Of a stretch of DNA of 50,818 bases, positions 26,759 to 34,960 are shown piece after piece. The stretch is from Pseudobdellovibrionaceae bacterium (GTDB lineage Bacteria; Bdellovibrionota; Bdellovibrionia; Bdellovibrionales; JAMPXM01). Made by a program: the position numbers and the translations under genes. The stretch is from assembly GCA_021463345.1 (NCBI GenBank), contig JAJTYM010000027.1, positions 1 through 50,818 on the forward strand, in the 5' to 3' direction. The notes below the pieces were generated by a model, which was given only the letters and a program-made list of their open reading frames with translations, ran no database searches and had not been told where the DNA came from. How positions within the stretch are numbered: the first letter of the stretch is position 1; every line of letters starts with the position of its first letter.

Positions 26759-27573
26759 TTCCGCCAGAAACCATGGCCAATGAGGTCGGCATCTCGCCGA
26801 TGTCGAACGTTTCCATCCCGGCGATTTCGGTTCCCGGAAAAACGCGCGTGGCGCGCCTGGTGGCCCGCGTGCGTTCGGTGGAAACTCTCAGCGAGTTTGA
26901 GATCATGCGGATGCACGCCCTCTTCTGCGAATATTACGAAAATCACGACTACGAGCGATTCAAACGGGATCTCCTGGCGAAAGACGACGCGATCCTGCTT
27001 TCGGACGCGAAAGCGAAAACCATCGAGGGCTTTTCGACCTTGCTGAAAGTGGAGTTCCGCAAGGGCCGTCGCTCCGTGCGCGGGATCTACAGCGGCGACA
27101 CCGTTCTTTCGAAAGCCTATTGGGGGTCCCCGGCCCTGGGCGCCGCCTTTCTGAAATACTTGTGGGTGCAGAAAATAAAATCGCCATTGACGCCGCTTTA
27201 CTGGTTTCTGATCTCCAAAGGCTATAAGACCTACCTGCTGATGGCGAATAACTTCCTCACCCATTACCCCCGCTTTGAGAGAAGGATTCCCGCCGATATC
27301 CAAGGCGTCATGGATGATTTTTACGGCAGTCGTTTCGCCGGGAGCTATGACGCCGCCACCGGCCTGATGAAATTCCAAGGGGCCTCCTGCCATTTGAAAG
27401 ACGACGTAGCCGATATCTCGCCAAAGGATCTCTTAAACCGGAGGATCGCCTTTTTCGCGGAAAGAAACCCGGATTGGAAGGCGGGAACCGAGCTTTGCTG
27501 CGTGGCCGAGATGACTTTGGAAATGCCCGCCCGCTATATGGTTAAAAAATTCTTGAAAGGGATGTTCCGATGA
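26746..27573 (+). CDS. Putative acyltransferase-like protein (GNAT-like), unassigned
   Basis: 275 residues, overlapping oxygenase A by 13 bp. The start is uncertain: GTG 26746, ATG 26773 and ATG 26800 are all possible. The body has FEIMRMHALFCEYYENHDYE, AILLSDAKAKTIEGFSTLL and GIYSGDTVLSKAYWG, an arrangement (helix pair, then strand with xGFxTL) reminiscent of GNAT-type N-acyltransferases, but I do not recognise the family with confidence. There are no membrane segments except a weak hydrophobic LTPLYWFLIS. Placed between an oxygenase and an SDR, it may transfer or modify an acyl group on the pathway intermediate; this is inference. It overlaps the SDR by ATGA. Confidence 0.55.
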   Translation: MEVLIPPETMANEVGISPMSNVSIPAISVPGKTRVARLVARVRSVETLSEFEIMRMHALFCEYYENHDYERFKRDLLAKDDAILLSDAKAKTIEGFSTLLKVEFRKGRRSVRGIYSGDTVLSKAYWGSPALGAAFLKYLWVQKIKSPLTPLYWFLISKGYKTYLLMANNFLTHYPRFERRIPADIQGVMDDFYGSRFAGSYDAATGLMKFQGASCHLKDDVADISPKDLLNRRIAFFAERNPDWKAGTELCCVAEMTLEMPARYMVKKFLKGMFR

Positions 27574-28415
27574 AGCGCGTTCTGGTGACGGGCACGACGT
27601 CGGGCTTCGGTTTGGACTGCGTCCGCCAGTTCCTCGCGAAAGGCGACACGGTCATCGCGACGGGCCGGAACCTGTCCCGGCGCCCCGAAGTTTTCGCGGC
27701 CGAACGGGCTTTGTACGGCGATCGTTTGATCGAGCGCGACCTGGACGTGGCCAACGCCGAGCAAAGGTCCCGGATCGCGCGTCAAGCGGGTCGCGTGGAC
27801 GTTTTGGTGAATAACGCCGGGCTCGGCCATTTCGGCGCTTGCGAATTCACCGACGAAGAGGCGGCCAGACGGGTTTTTGACGTGAACTTTTTCGGCGCTT
27901 TGGCTCTGACCCGCGAGATGATCCCGGCCTTGCGGGAATCGGGCGGCAAGATCGTCAACCTTTCCTCGGTGTTCGGCTTCGCCGGCTTCCCGTTGGCCGG
28001 GGTCTATTCCGCCAGCAAATTCGCCATCGAAGGCTGGTCCGAGGCCCTTGCCCATGAACTTCGGCCCCACGGCGTTTCGGTGCATATCGTTCAGCCCGGG
28101 GGTCATCGGACGGGTTTCCTGAGCAACGCCTTGTGGTCCGTCGTGCCTTCGGATCAAGGGTTGAGCGCGGCCCAAGACCAGGGCCTCCGGAGTTTTCAAA
28201 AAAGGCTGACATCCCGTCCGCGGGGGCCGAGCGCGGCCGGAGTGGCCGCGGCCATCGTGAGCCTGGCTCATGAGAGCAAAGCCCCGCTGCGCGTGCCGGT
28301 GGGCAGAGACGCGAGGATGATGTCGTTCTTGAAGTCCTGGCTGCCAAAGGATCTTTTTCAGGCCGTTTTGTTTCGGATGACGAAAAGCGGTTTTAGCCGC
28401 GAGGCCGGCGCGTGA
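27570..28415 (+). CDS. Short-chain dehydrogenase/reductase
   Basis: 281 residues, classical SDR. Cofactor motif TGTTSGFG at 7-14, NNAG at 81-84, catalytic S132/S133, Y146 and K150 in YSASK. An Arg after the Rossmann turn (TGRNLS) favours NADP(H). The PGGHRTGF segment after the active site matches the usual PG motif. It likely interconverts an alcohol and ketone introduced by the neighbouring oxygenases. It is translationally coupled at both ends (ATGA upstream, GTGA downstream). Confidence 0.92.
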   Translation: MKRVLVTGTTSGFGLDCVRQFLAKGDTVIATGRNLSRRPEVFAAERALYGDRLIERDLDVANAEQRSRIARQAGRVDVLVNNAGLGHFGACEFTDEEAARRVFDVNFFGALALTREMIPALRESGGKIVNLSSVFGFAGFPLAGVYSASKFAIEGWSEALAHELRPHGVSVHIVQPGGHRTGFLSNALWSVVPSDQGLSAAQDQGLRSFQKRLTSRPRGPSAAGVAAAIVSLAHESKAPLRVPVGRDARMMSFLKSWLPKDLFQAVLFRMTKSGFSREAGA

Positions 28416-29350
28416 CCGACGACCTGCGCGTTCTTCTCAAGAAAGCCCTGAAGACTCACGGCGTTTCCGGGGCGGGAAAGCCCGTCACGGCTCCCTGGTG
28501 GGGGCCTGAAATGCACGGGCTCGAAAAGACCGCTTGGTGGCGGGGATTGGCGGAGCCGGCGCAGGATCATTTTCTGAAAACCTGGCAACAGGTGCCGTTG
28601 CGGGAAGCCTTTCATATCGAAAAAGCCGGCATGGCCTACGGGGCGCGCATGAGCCTGCGCGCGAGAAGCCTCGAGGAGCAATCGTTCTTCTGTTTGATGG
28701 CCGAAGAGGAGTGCGCGCACTTTCATGCTCTGTCCCCCTGGTTTGATCCGTTGTGGCCGGCGGCGGAGCCGGGGCCTTTCGAGGCGCTCATTCTGCGGAT
28801 CGTGGATCAGACCGACCGGGTTTCCAGCCTGCTGTTGATCCAGGTCCTTCTTGAGGGCTGGGGCCTGCAGCATTACGCCGATTTGCTTTGGTTTGTCCGG
28901 GACGAGGGGTTACGGGGCGTCTTTCAGCGCATTTTGCGGGATGAGGCCCGGCATCACGCCGGGGGCCTGTTGCTTTTGCGTCCCGAACGGAAGCAGTTGA
29001 ACCGCGAGGCGATCCGGCCTTTCATCGACCGGTTGCTGGAAATGGTCCGGGTCGGCCCGTGGTCGTTGATGGAGACGGCGGCTCAGGCCGGCGCGGCTTG
29101 GGGTCTCCGAGAGGGCGTGGGCTTCCTGGCGGAGCTGCGAGCGCGGGAAAAGACGGCGCGAAACCTGAAGCGCTTGAAAACCCTCTTGGAGAAGGCCTTT
29201 GAGGGCGACCTCGATTTCCTCAAACTTGCCGACCGGGAGTTCCAAGCCCCGACGGAGACGGAGATGTGGAAGATGTTTTCAGCCGCGCATCCACGGCCGC
29301 CCGCAGACGCCGGGCACGCTCTGGATCCGGAACCAGCGCCGACCATTTGA
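28412..29350 (+). CDS. Ferritin-like diiron protein, putative oxygenase/oxidase
   Basis: 312 residues from GTG 28412. A full six-ligand diiron set with regular spacing: E70 (FHIEKAG), E100-xx-H103 (EECAHF), E148 (LLEGWG), E178-xx-H181 (DEARHH). The ExxH pairs on helices 2 and 4 are those of ferritin-like oxygenases, so O2 activation is likely; no specific family is recognised. The C-terminal 60 residues are charged helix then a Pro-rich tail. The last 131 bp overlap the 3' end of the convergent GH3 gene. It is the last gene of the plus-strand unit. Confidence 0.8.
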   Translation: MTDDLRVLLKKALKTHGVSGAGKPVTAPWWGPEMHGLEKTAWWRGLAEPAQDHFLKTWQQVPLREAFHIEKAGMAYGARMSLRARSLEEQSFFCLMAEEECAHFHALSPWFDPLWPAAEPGPFEALILRIVDQTDRVSSLLLIQVLLEGWGLQHYADLLWFVRDEGLRGVFQRILRDEARHHAGGLLLLRPERKQLNREAIRPFIDRLLEMVRVGPWSLMETAAQAGAAWGLREGVGFLAELRAREKTARNLKRLKTLLEKAFEGDLDFLKLADREFQAPTETEMWKMFSAAHPRPPADAGHALDPEPAPTI

Positions 29351-30698
29351 AATCCCCGGCCCGCAGTCCCAGGGATTCCTGGGCTTCAAGCCAAACGCGC
29401 TCCAGGTTCGGGATCGCGGTCACCTCGAGCCTGTCGAGCTGGCGCAGATCCCTGGCGAGGCGATAGTGATGAGCTTGTTGCAGGGCCTGATCCGCTCGCT
29501 CGCCGCTCAGAGAGTCGGGGCTGGAGATCAAAAGCTCATAGCCTTGTCTTTTCGGCAACAAGACATAGGGACCCTCGATGAGCGGGCCCAAAAGGGACTG
29601 CACCAGGCCCGCGTCCAGTTTTTCACCAACGAGGTCGGAGACGCCGCCCGCCCGGCCGACAAATGCGAACTGCGGAGAGCGTTGATGGAATCCGCTCACC
29701 TGAATGCGGTCACCCAGGCGATACCGCAAAAGCCCCCCAGGCGTGGAAATCGCCAGCTCATAGGTGCCGCCTTCCCGAAGAGCGGTGAGGTCGACCAAGT
29801 TCTCCCTCGCATCCAAAAATTCGAAATACACCTCATTCCACAGCGGCAAGGGATGCTCGGACCGGATCAAAGGGACCGTCATCGGGGCTTCCGTCGCGAG
29901 CAGGCCTTTGCCTTGGATCAAAGACGCGGGGAAAAGTTCTTTGAGTTTTCGCGCGCCACGGGCGGCCATGCCGGAATCCCAGCAGGAAATGATTCGCAGC
30001 TCGGGCCAGACCCGTCGCCATGGAACTTCCGACGAGCCGAGGAGGCGCCGCAGTTCCGGCCGCGATGGGCTTTCGGAAAATTCGCCGCGATGGCTCTGGA
30101 TGAAATCCAAAAGGGCCAAAAAATAGGTCGGACTCCAGATGGAACACAGCTCCAGGTCTTCGGCGGCCAGCAGTTGGCGCCCCACCGCCCGAAAGAAGGT
30201 TTCGGAACGGGTGTGAGATTGCAACCGGGGATCCACCGCGAGAAAACGGCTCATCAGCGGTCCTAAGACGGGGCCTAAATACCCGGTGTCATCCTCCAAG
30301 CCGGAGTTTTCCCCGGGGCGCGGCGAAATGGATATGAACGTTTTTCCCGTGCGCAAGGGACGGGGCGAGTTCCGCAAGAGATCGTCCGCCCAAACGAGAA
30401 ACATCCGCCGAAAGGAGCGCAGCAGATCCAGGTTGTAGGGGATGCTTTTGCGAGCCGCGCCGGAGCCCGAGGTGTTTTCGGAAAAAAGCGCCCGTTGGTG
30501 GGTGAGAGGGCCGACCGTGTTCCAATCCCGCCAGGTTGTCGGGCGTTCGGGCCAAGGGTGTCTCGAGAGCCGCAGGATTCTCTCGAGGGTCCTCTTCTGA
30601 GCGGACGTGGGATCCTCAAGGGACTCTTCGAACCGGCGGCGCGCGGGCCCCGCCAACGCCCGCAACCCCAGGGATGTCGCCTGAAAAAGAAAGCTCAC
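29220..30698 (-). CDS. GH3-family acyl-adenylating amidosynthetase
   Basis: 492 residues from GTG 30698, overlapping the previous gene by GTGA. GH3 enzymes adenylate a carboxylate and join it to an amine, best known from plant jasmonate and auxin conjugation. The nucleotide-binding loop is TSGSGAARKSIP (76-87). The diagnostic block YELAISTPGGLLRYRLGD with RIQVSGF follows at 314-337. EVYFEFLD precedes it as in the family. Bacterial members exist but their products are mostly unknown. Last gene of the eight-gene operon; it probably caps an oxidised acid with an amine or amino acid. The C-terminal tail (TSSTSPSPSGLG) is low complexity and overlaps the convergent gene. Confidence 0.88.
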   Translation of the reverse strand: MSFLFQATSLGLRALAGPARRRFEESLEDPTSAQKRTLERILRLSRHPWPERPTTWRDWNTVGPLTHQRALFSENTSGSGAARKSIPYNLDLLRSFRRMFLVWADDLLRNSPRPLRTGKTFISISPRPGENSGLEDDTGYLGPVLGPLMSRFLAVDPRLQSHTRSETFFRAVGRQLLAAEDLELCSIWSPTYFLALLDFIQSHRGEFSESPSRPELRRLLGSSEVPWRRVWPELRIISCWDSGMAARGARKLKELFPASLIQGKGLLATEAPMTVPLIRSEHPLPLWNEVYFEFLDARENLVDLTALREGGTYELAISTPGGLLRYRLGDRIQVSGFHQRSPQFAFVGRAGGVSDLVGEKLDAGLVQSLLGPLIEGPYVLLPKRQGYELLISSPDSLSGERADQALQQAHHYRLARDLRQLDRLEVTAIPNLERVWLEAQESLGLRAGDFKWSALVPDPERARRLRAAVDARLKTSSTSPSPSGLGTPGRQV

Positions 30699-31324
30699 AG
30701 CGAAACCTCGCGAGCCAGGTGGGAACTCTTGGCCCTTGTCTGCGTTCCCGGCGCGATCTCGGCGCCCGGCCCATAATGCGAAGCCGCGCCCAGCAGGCAG
30801 CCGTCGCCGAAGCGAACGCGCTTCAGGACCAAAATCGGCCGGCCTTCTTGAAAAACGATCATATGCGAACTGACCCCGGACAGGTGGCCAAACACGCAGG
30901 AATTCCCCACCTCTATGGAGCCGCGATCCACGATTTCCACGCGCGGGGTCCAGTGGACATTCGATCCGATTTTCGACCCCCATAGGCGGAGCCACCACGA
31001 GAACCCACCCGGAATGAAATGCAGGGCACTTTCGAGAAAGGGCAAGGCGATGAAAGGATACTGGAACATGTGCGACGCCCACCAAGGCGAATACCTTGGT
31101 TCCGAAAGGTCATAGGCGCCGTCGCGCAGGGGAAAGAACAAAGCATGGGTTCGGTGGCAGACCAAGGGCGCGCCATAAATCGCAAAGAACAGAATCCCGA
31201 AGGAGGCGAGGTCCGATTGCCGCACCAGCCGCGCGCTTGAGGCCAGAACGGCGAGCAGCCAGAGCGCCGGAAACAACGAAACGATCCGGCCGCCCCAGGT
31301 CACCGGAGCCTCCACGGCCGCCAC
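30695..31324 (-). CDS. Membrane-anchored left-handed beta-helix (hexapeptide-like) protein
   Basis: 209 residues from GTG 31324. Two N-terminal hydrophobic stretches (IVSLFPALWLLAVLASSA, LASFGILFFAIYGAPLV) and a third near residue 95 (PFIALPFLESALHFIPGG) are followed by a hexapeptide-repeat-like part: IGSNVHWTPRVEIVDRGSIE, VGNSCVFGHLSGVSSH, VRFGDGCLLGAASHYGPGAEIAPG. The I-G-x-x-V spacing is that of LbH acyltransferases, here with a short helix. Probably a membrane acyltransferase or scaffold. It overlaps the hydroxylase gene by 25 bp and GH3 by 4 bp. Confidence 0.65.
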   Translation of the reverse strand: MAAVEAPVTWGGRIVSLFPALWLLAVLASSARLVRQSDLASFGILFFAIYGAPLVCHRTHALFFPLRDGAYDLSEPRYSPWWASHMFQYPFIALPFLESALHFIPGGFSWWLRLWGSKIGSNVHWTPRVEIVDRGSIEVGNSCVFGHLSGVSSHMIVFQEGRPILVLKRVRFGDGCLLGAASHYGPGAEIAPGTQTRAKSSHLAREVSL

Positions 31325-32034
31325 AGCCGGTCGCTCAAGGAACCCTTCGTGATCACCCCCAAAGCTTCAGCGCGCCCGGGCGGGCGGTGAAAACTGCCGT
31401 GCCAGCGATCCCATAGGTTGAGATTGGCCCCGAAGTTCACGCCATGCCGGTCGCGGCTGTGATGCCACTCGTGATCTTCTGGCAGGATCAAAAACGCCCC
31501 CAAGGTCTTTCGAACGAAGGCCGGTGTTCTCACGCTGGAATGCCGCCATAAATCCAGGGCATTGGAGGCCGCCACGCCCCACAGGAACCAGGAAGGGTCT
31601 TTCAAAAGGAAAACGATCGCGGTTTGCGACCAAAGGTAAACCAAGAGCAGGGGGGTCCAGACGGAGTTGCGGGAGCTCGCCCACAAATCGAGGGACTCCG
31701 TCGTATGATGGACTCGATGCAGGGGCCACAGGCCGGCGTTGTGGAGACCGCGATGATTCCAGTAGTACAGGTAATCGATCAGGGTGAAGCTCAGCAAAAA
31801 CGCCGTCGCTCCCGGGATTTCGACTTGCCCCGCGGCGGCCGGCCACAGGCTCCGCAAAATCACCGCCGACACGCCCACCCGCAGCAAAGGGACTCCCAGG
31901 CCTTGGATCAGGAGTCCCGCGCCGTCGATCCACCAGCTCTCGCGGTTTCGTTTCTCCGGATCCGTCCACTGCCGCCAAGTGCTAGCGGCCAGGACCAGAA
32001 AGCAGAAAAAGAGAAGCGCCAGACTCAGATCCAA
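31300..32034 (-). CDS. Fatty-acid hydroxylase/sterol desaturase superfamily protein
   Basis: 244 residues from TTG 32034, embedded in the 3' end of oxygenase B. Membrane diiron enzyme: histidine boxes H94-xxx-H98, H106-xx-H109-H110, a lone H165, and H188-xx-HH192 with H197 (HEWHHSRDRHG). Hydrophobic segments flank them (LSLALLFFCFLVLAAS; AFLLSFTLIDYLYYW). Family members hydroxylate or desaturate fatty acids, sterols or carotenoids at the membrane; the substrate here is unknown. The rare TTG and 10-bp overlap imply tight coupling to oxygenase B. Confidence 0.88.
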   Translation of the reverse strand: MDLSLALLFFCFLVLAASTWRQWTDPEKRNRESWWIDGAGLLIQGLGVPLLRVGVSAVILRSLWPAAAGQVEIPGATAFLLSFTLIDYLYYWNHRGLHNAGLWPLHRVHHTTESLDLWASSRNSVWTPLLLVYLWSQTAIVFLLKDPSWFLWGVAASNALDLWRHSSVRTPAFVRKTLGAFLILPEDHEWHHSRDRHGVNFGANLNLWDRWHGSFHRPPGRAEALGVITKGSLSDRLWRPWRLR

Positions 32035-33041
32035 AACTCGATCCTCGTTTCGCGGTCGGGCAGCTCGCGGGGATCCCGGCCGGCCGCGAGCTCGGCCTGT
32101 ATCGATTCGATGTAGGCGTGAATCACATCGGCCGGGGAGCTCTGGAAATGCGCGCCGTACTTTTTGATCGTCCTCATCTGATTGTCGAGGATTTCGATGT
32201 CCTGGTCGATGATCGCCTGGGCTTGGCGGCGGATGACGCCCTTGCTGACGTGATTCCACCAACCGTAATTGTAAGTCAGGTCGGTATAAACCAGGCAGGT
32301 CTCATCGTCTTGGGGGACGGATTGCGAGGTGATGATGAAATGCTTGTCGCCGAACCAATAATTCACGCTGGTGACGTTCGGAGCGAAAAACTCATCGGTA
32401 TGGCGGACCGGCAGGCCCCTGGGGTTCAAAAACCAGGTGAAGAGACCGAAGTTCTTCTTTTCCCCGTCATAATTGACTTTGACCGAGGCCTTCCGGCGTT
32501 CCACCACGGCGGAAACGCGCTCATGGGAAACATCCCGGAAAATCCTGGGATGGACGAAGCCCGTGTGCGGGATATCCACGAAGTTTTCCACGCAGTTGGT
32601 GACGTTGTTGCGAAACAGGTTTTGCAGCCGGATGGTGGAATAGCCCTTTTTCCCGTGGCAAGGCATGGAAAACGGCTTCCAGTCCGCGGATGAGGCGGCG
32701 TTCAAACGCACGTAAACATAACCTTCTTGCTCGATCACCGGGTACGAGGCCGCGCACTTTTTGACGCTTCGGACTTTCGGGCCTTCCGAAGGGATCGCGG
32801 AGACTCCGCCTTTCACGTCGTACGTCCATCCGTGGTACGGGCACTGCAGCTCGCCTTTGATCACGCGGCCCCTGGAGAGTTGCGAAGAGCGATGCAGGCA
32901 CCGGTCCTGCAGGGCGGCGGGGGCGCCGTCGATTCCGCGGAAGACGGCGAGCCACTCGTCGTCCACCCGCCGTGCCAGGACGCGACTTGGCTTTAAATCG
33001 CGGGACTCGGCCACAATGTACCAGAAATCCCGGCGATCCAT
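32025..33041 (-). CDS. Rieske non-heme iron oxygenase B (VanA/phthalate-dioxygenase-like)
   Basis: 338 residues. Rieske ligands C48-x-H50 (CLHRSS) and C67-xx-H70 (CPYHGW); mononuclear iron site E152-N-F-V-D156-xx-H159-xxxx-H164, the standard ENxxDxxHxxxxH. The CPYHGWxYD spelling and this full motif place it in a different subfamily from oxygenases A, C and D, nearer to aromatic O-demethylase or phthalate-type enzymes. It starts at ATG 33041, one base after the ferredoxin stop, so that ferredoxin is its most likely electron donor. No flavin reductase is visible nearby. Confidence 0.9.
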   Translation of the reverse strand: MDRRDFWYIVAESRDLKPSRVLARRVDDEWLAVFRGIDGAPAALQDRCLHRSSQLSRGRVIKGELQCPYHGWTYDVKGGVSAIPSEGPKVRSVKKCAASYPVIEQEGYVYVRLNAASSADWKPFSMPCHGKKGYSTIRLQNLFRNNVTNCVENFVDIPHTGFVHPRIFRDVSHERVSAVVERRKASVKVNYDGEKKNFGLFTWFLNPRGLPVRHTDEFFAPNVTSVNYWFGDKHFIITSQSVPQDDETCLVYTDLTYNYGWWNHVSKGVIRRQAQAIIDQDIEILDNQMRTIKKYGAHFQSSPADVIHAYIESIQAELAAGRDPRELPDRETRIEFWI

Positions 33042-33042
33042 T

Positions 33043-33360
33043 TCAGATCTCGACTTTGCGGATGGTCAGGTTGGTGTTGAGGCGGATCTGGCAGGCCAGG
33101 CGGCATTTCGGGCGGTCGGGCGCCATGGCCGACAGGTATTCGTCCTCGTCGGCCGTTCTGGGGTGCAAAGGCTCGCCGTGTTCCGCGACGACTTCCACGG
33201 CGCAGGTTCCGCAGATGCCAGTGCGGCATCCGAAGAGGATCGGGGAGTTGTGGACATCCAGAGCCTCCGACAGATTCGTCTCGGCCGCTAGGCGCAGGGG
33301 AGGTTTGTCCGAGTCCGCGAAACGCACTTCGAATTCGAGGATGCGCTCAAGCTCGTTCAC
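33043..33360 (-). CDS. Plant-type [2Fe-2S] ferredoxin
   Basis: 105 residues from GTG 33360 (GTGA overlap with the diiron gene). The cluster ligands C45-x4-C50-x2-C53 lie in FGCRTGICGTCAVEV, with the fourth Cys (C90) in RLACQ. An extra Cys, C86, sits beside it. Stand-alone adrenodoxin/plant-type ferredoxins of this sort feed oxygenases. Sandwiched between a diiron gene and a Rieske gene, it can supply electrons to either. The reductase that charges it is not in the window. Confidence 0.93.
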   Translation of the reverse strand: MNELERILEFEVRFADSDKPPLRLAAETNLSEALDVHNSPILFGCRTGICGTCAVEVVAEHGEPLHPRTADEDEYLSAMAPDRPKCRLACQIRLNTNLTIRKVEI

Positions 33361-34556
33361 GAAGCCGCCTCCGCCGTCCGGCGGAATTTCCGGAAGGCCT
33401 TGCGATTGGTCGCCAGGTGTTTTTCCAGGGAATTGGAAGACATCAGGCGCATTTCCTTGTTGGCGGCGTTCAGGTGATCGAAATCGGACAGGTAAGCTTT
33501 GTAGCTGTCGACGGATTGGCGGTGGGTTCGCGCCGAGGCGTGCATCCCTTCCGACTCTTCGCAGAAGCACGCCCACATCATGTCCAGAGCCTCGGTCTTG
33601 CTCATGCCGAAGATGCGGGACCGCAAAAGGCGCAAGATCGTCGGGAACAAGGCGGGGTCGTGCCAGAAAATCCCGTTGATCGCCGTCGAGAAGTGGTAGT
33701 GATCTTTCTGGCATCCCCAAATCGTCATGTTGCCGACGAGCGATTCGAACTTGCTCGGCTTCGGAACCGATCGAAGCGCGTCGTGGGACACGATCGTCGA
33801 CGTGTTGAAGTGGAAGGACTCGTCCAGGAAGTGCGAATAGGAAATCCTGGAAGGGATCGGCGCGTTTTCCTGCGAGGGATGGCCCGTATAGAACTTGGAC
33901 AGCTGGTGCTGAACGATTTTCCCGTTCAGGGTCCGGAGCCCGCGAACGGTGAAGTACTGGCAACCCAAAAAGGCGCTGCTCGAGGACAAGACTGTGAACG
34001 CGCGCAGCTGCTGCGTCCGGATCCACTGGCGCACCTTGCTCAGGTCGGAATAGAGCATGGTTTTCACGAAAGGGGTGCGCATGGGATAAGTGAAGAGGCG
34101 CTCTCCGAAAAGCTCGAGTTCGATCTGCTCGGAAACGTGCTTGAAAACGTGGATGTGGGCGCGCTCCTGAGCGGACTCCAGATCCAGGGTGTCGCATACG
34201 GGCCGGAAATCCTCGATCGCGTAGAGGGCCGCCGCCGAAGTCTGATTGAAGAAAATGGTCGCGATTTCAGCCGAAATGATCTGAGAATAGTAGGCGACCC
34301 AAAAAAGCTGGTTCAGTTTCACTTTCTGCGCCTGAGTCGCCTGGTGCCACAGCGGGGTTTCGAACAGCAGGGAAAAAGCTTCCGGGTTCCAGTATTGCTT
34401 GTCGCAATCGGCGAAACGGAAAGCCTGGGAATACAGGTCCATCATCGCCGTTTGGTCGAGTTCTTTGGATTTCTTGAGGGCTATTTCGATCCGCTTCATC
34501 GTTTTGGGATCGTTGGACAGGGTTTCGGGCTGGTTCTGCGAAAGCTCGGTGATCAC
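33357..34556 (-). CDS. AurF/CmlI-like diiron oxygenase
   Basis: 399 residues from GTG 34556, overlapping its neighbours by 4 bp at both ends. Diiron ligands in AurF-like spacing: E97 (ISAEIA), E131-xx-H134 (ERAHIH), and H242-xxx-E246-xx-H249 (SHFLDESFHF), the same H-x3-E-x2-H arrangement that binds iron in AurF. The equivalent of the fourth Glu of AurF (E196) is not obvious: no Glu or Asp pairs with it between residues 172 and 229, where Q200 or Ser residues stand. AurF and CmlI oxidise an arylamine to a nitro group; whether this one is an N-oxygenase or acts on carbon cannot be told. Confidence 0.72.
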   Translation of the reverse strand: MITELSQNQPETLSNDPKTMKRIEIALKKSKELDQTAMMDLYSQAFRFADCDKQYWNPEAFSLLFETPLWHQATQAQKVKLNQLFWVAYYSQIISAEIATIFFNQTSAAALYAIEDFRPVCDTLDLESAQERAHIHVFKHVSEQIELELFGERLFTYPMRTPFVKTMLYSDLSKVRQWIRTQQLRAFTVLSSSSAFLGCQYFTVRGLRTLNGKIVQHQLSKFYTGHPSQENAPIPSRISYSHFLDESFHFNTSTIVSHDALRSVPKPSKFESLVGNMTIWGCQKDHYHFSTAINGIFWHDPALFPTILRLLRSRIFGMSKTEALDMMWACFCEESEGMHASARTHRQSVDSYKAYLSDFDHLNAANKEMRLMSSNSLEKHLATNRKAFRKFRRTAEAAS

Positions 34557-34960
34557 GTGTGGGCCTCCGGTTTGGGATGCGTCGAGGGACGGGCGTCGGC
34601 GCCGATGCGGCCCGCCTCGTGGTCGGCGAAGCGCGATTCGACGAGGCGGATCTCCGCCGGCCAGCGGCCGCGCAGGAAAGAAAACGCCATCAGGGATGAA
34701 AAACGAACCACTTGCAGGCTGGACGTGGCTTCGCGGGCGTCGACGCGCCCGTCTTTGAACACGTAATGGCCAAAAGCGCCGACGAGGCCTGAGCTGAAGA
34801 ACCCGACCCACCAAAGCGGGTTGACGGCCAGGGCGAGAACCGGGCTCAGCCAGAACAGAAGGAAGCTGACGAAGTGAACCGCGACGTTCGGCAGGCTCCG
34901 ATGGCGCATGACAAAGAGATCCCAATCGGTCAGATCACGGGAAGATCGTGCGAAACCCAT
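34553..34960 (-). CDS. Small membrane protein, DUF962/Mpo1-like
   Basis: 135 residues from ATG 34960, overlapping oxygenase C by 31 bp. It shows the DUF962 pattern: WDLFVMRHRSLPNVAVHFVS (H..xxxN...H), hydrophobic helices LFWLSPVLALAVNPLWWVG, then GLVGAFGHYVFKDGR, matching the G-H-(Y/F)-x-F-(E/K)-x-x-(R/K) block, and VVRFSSLMAFSFLRG. Yeast Mpo1 of this family is an Fe(II) dioxygenase for 2-hydroxy fatty acids, so this may be another oxidative enzyme of the pathway. The C-terminal 35 residues are a hydrophilic tail. Confidence 0.65.
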   Translation of the reverse strand: MGFARSSRDLTDWDLFVMRHRSLPNVAVHFVSFLLFWLSPVLALAVNPLWWVGFFSSGLVGAFGHYVFKDGRVDAREATSSLQVVRFSSLMAFSFLRGRWPAEIRLVESRFADHEAGRIGADARPSTHPKPEAHT

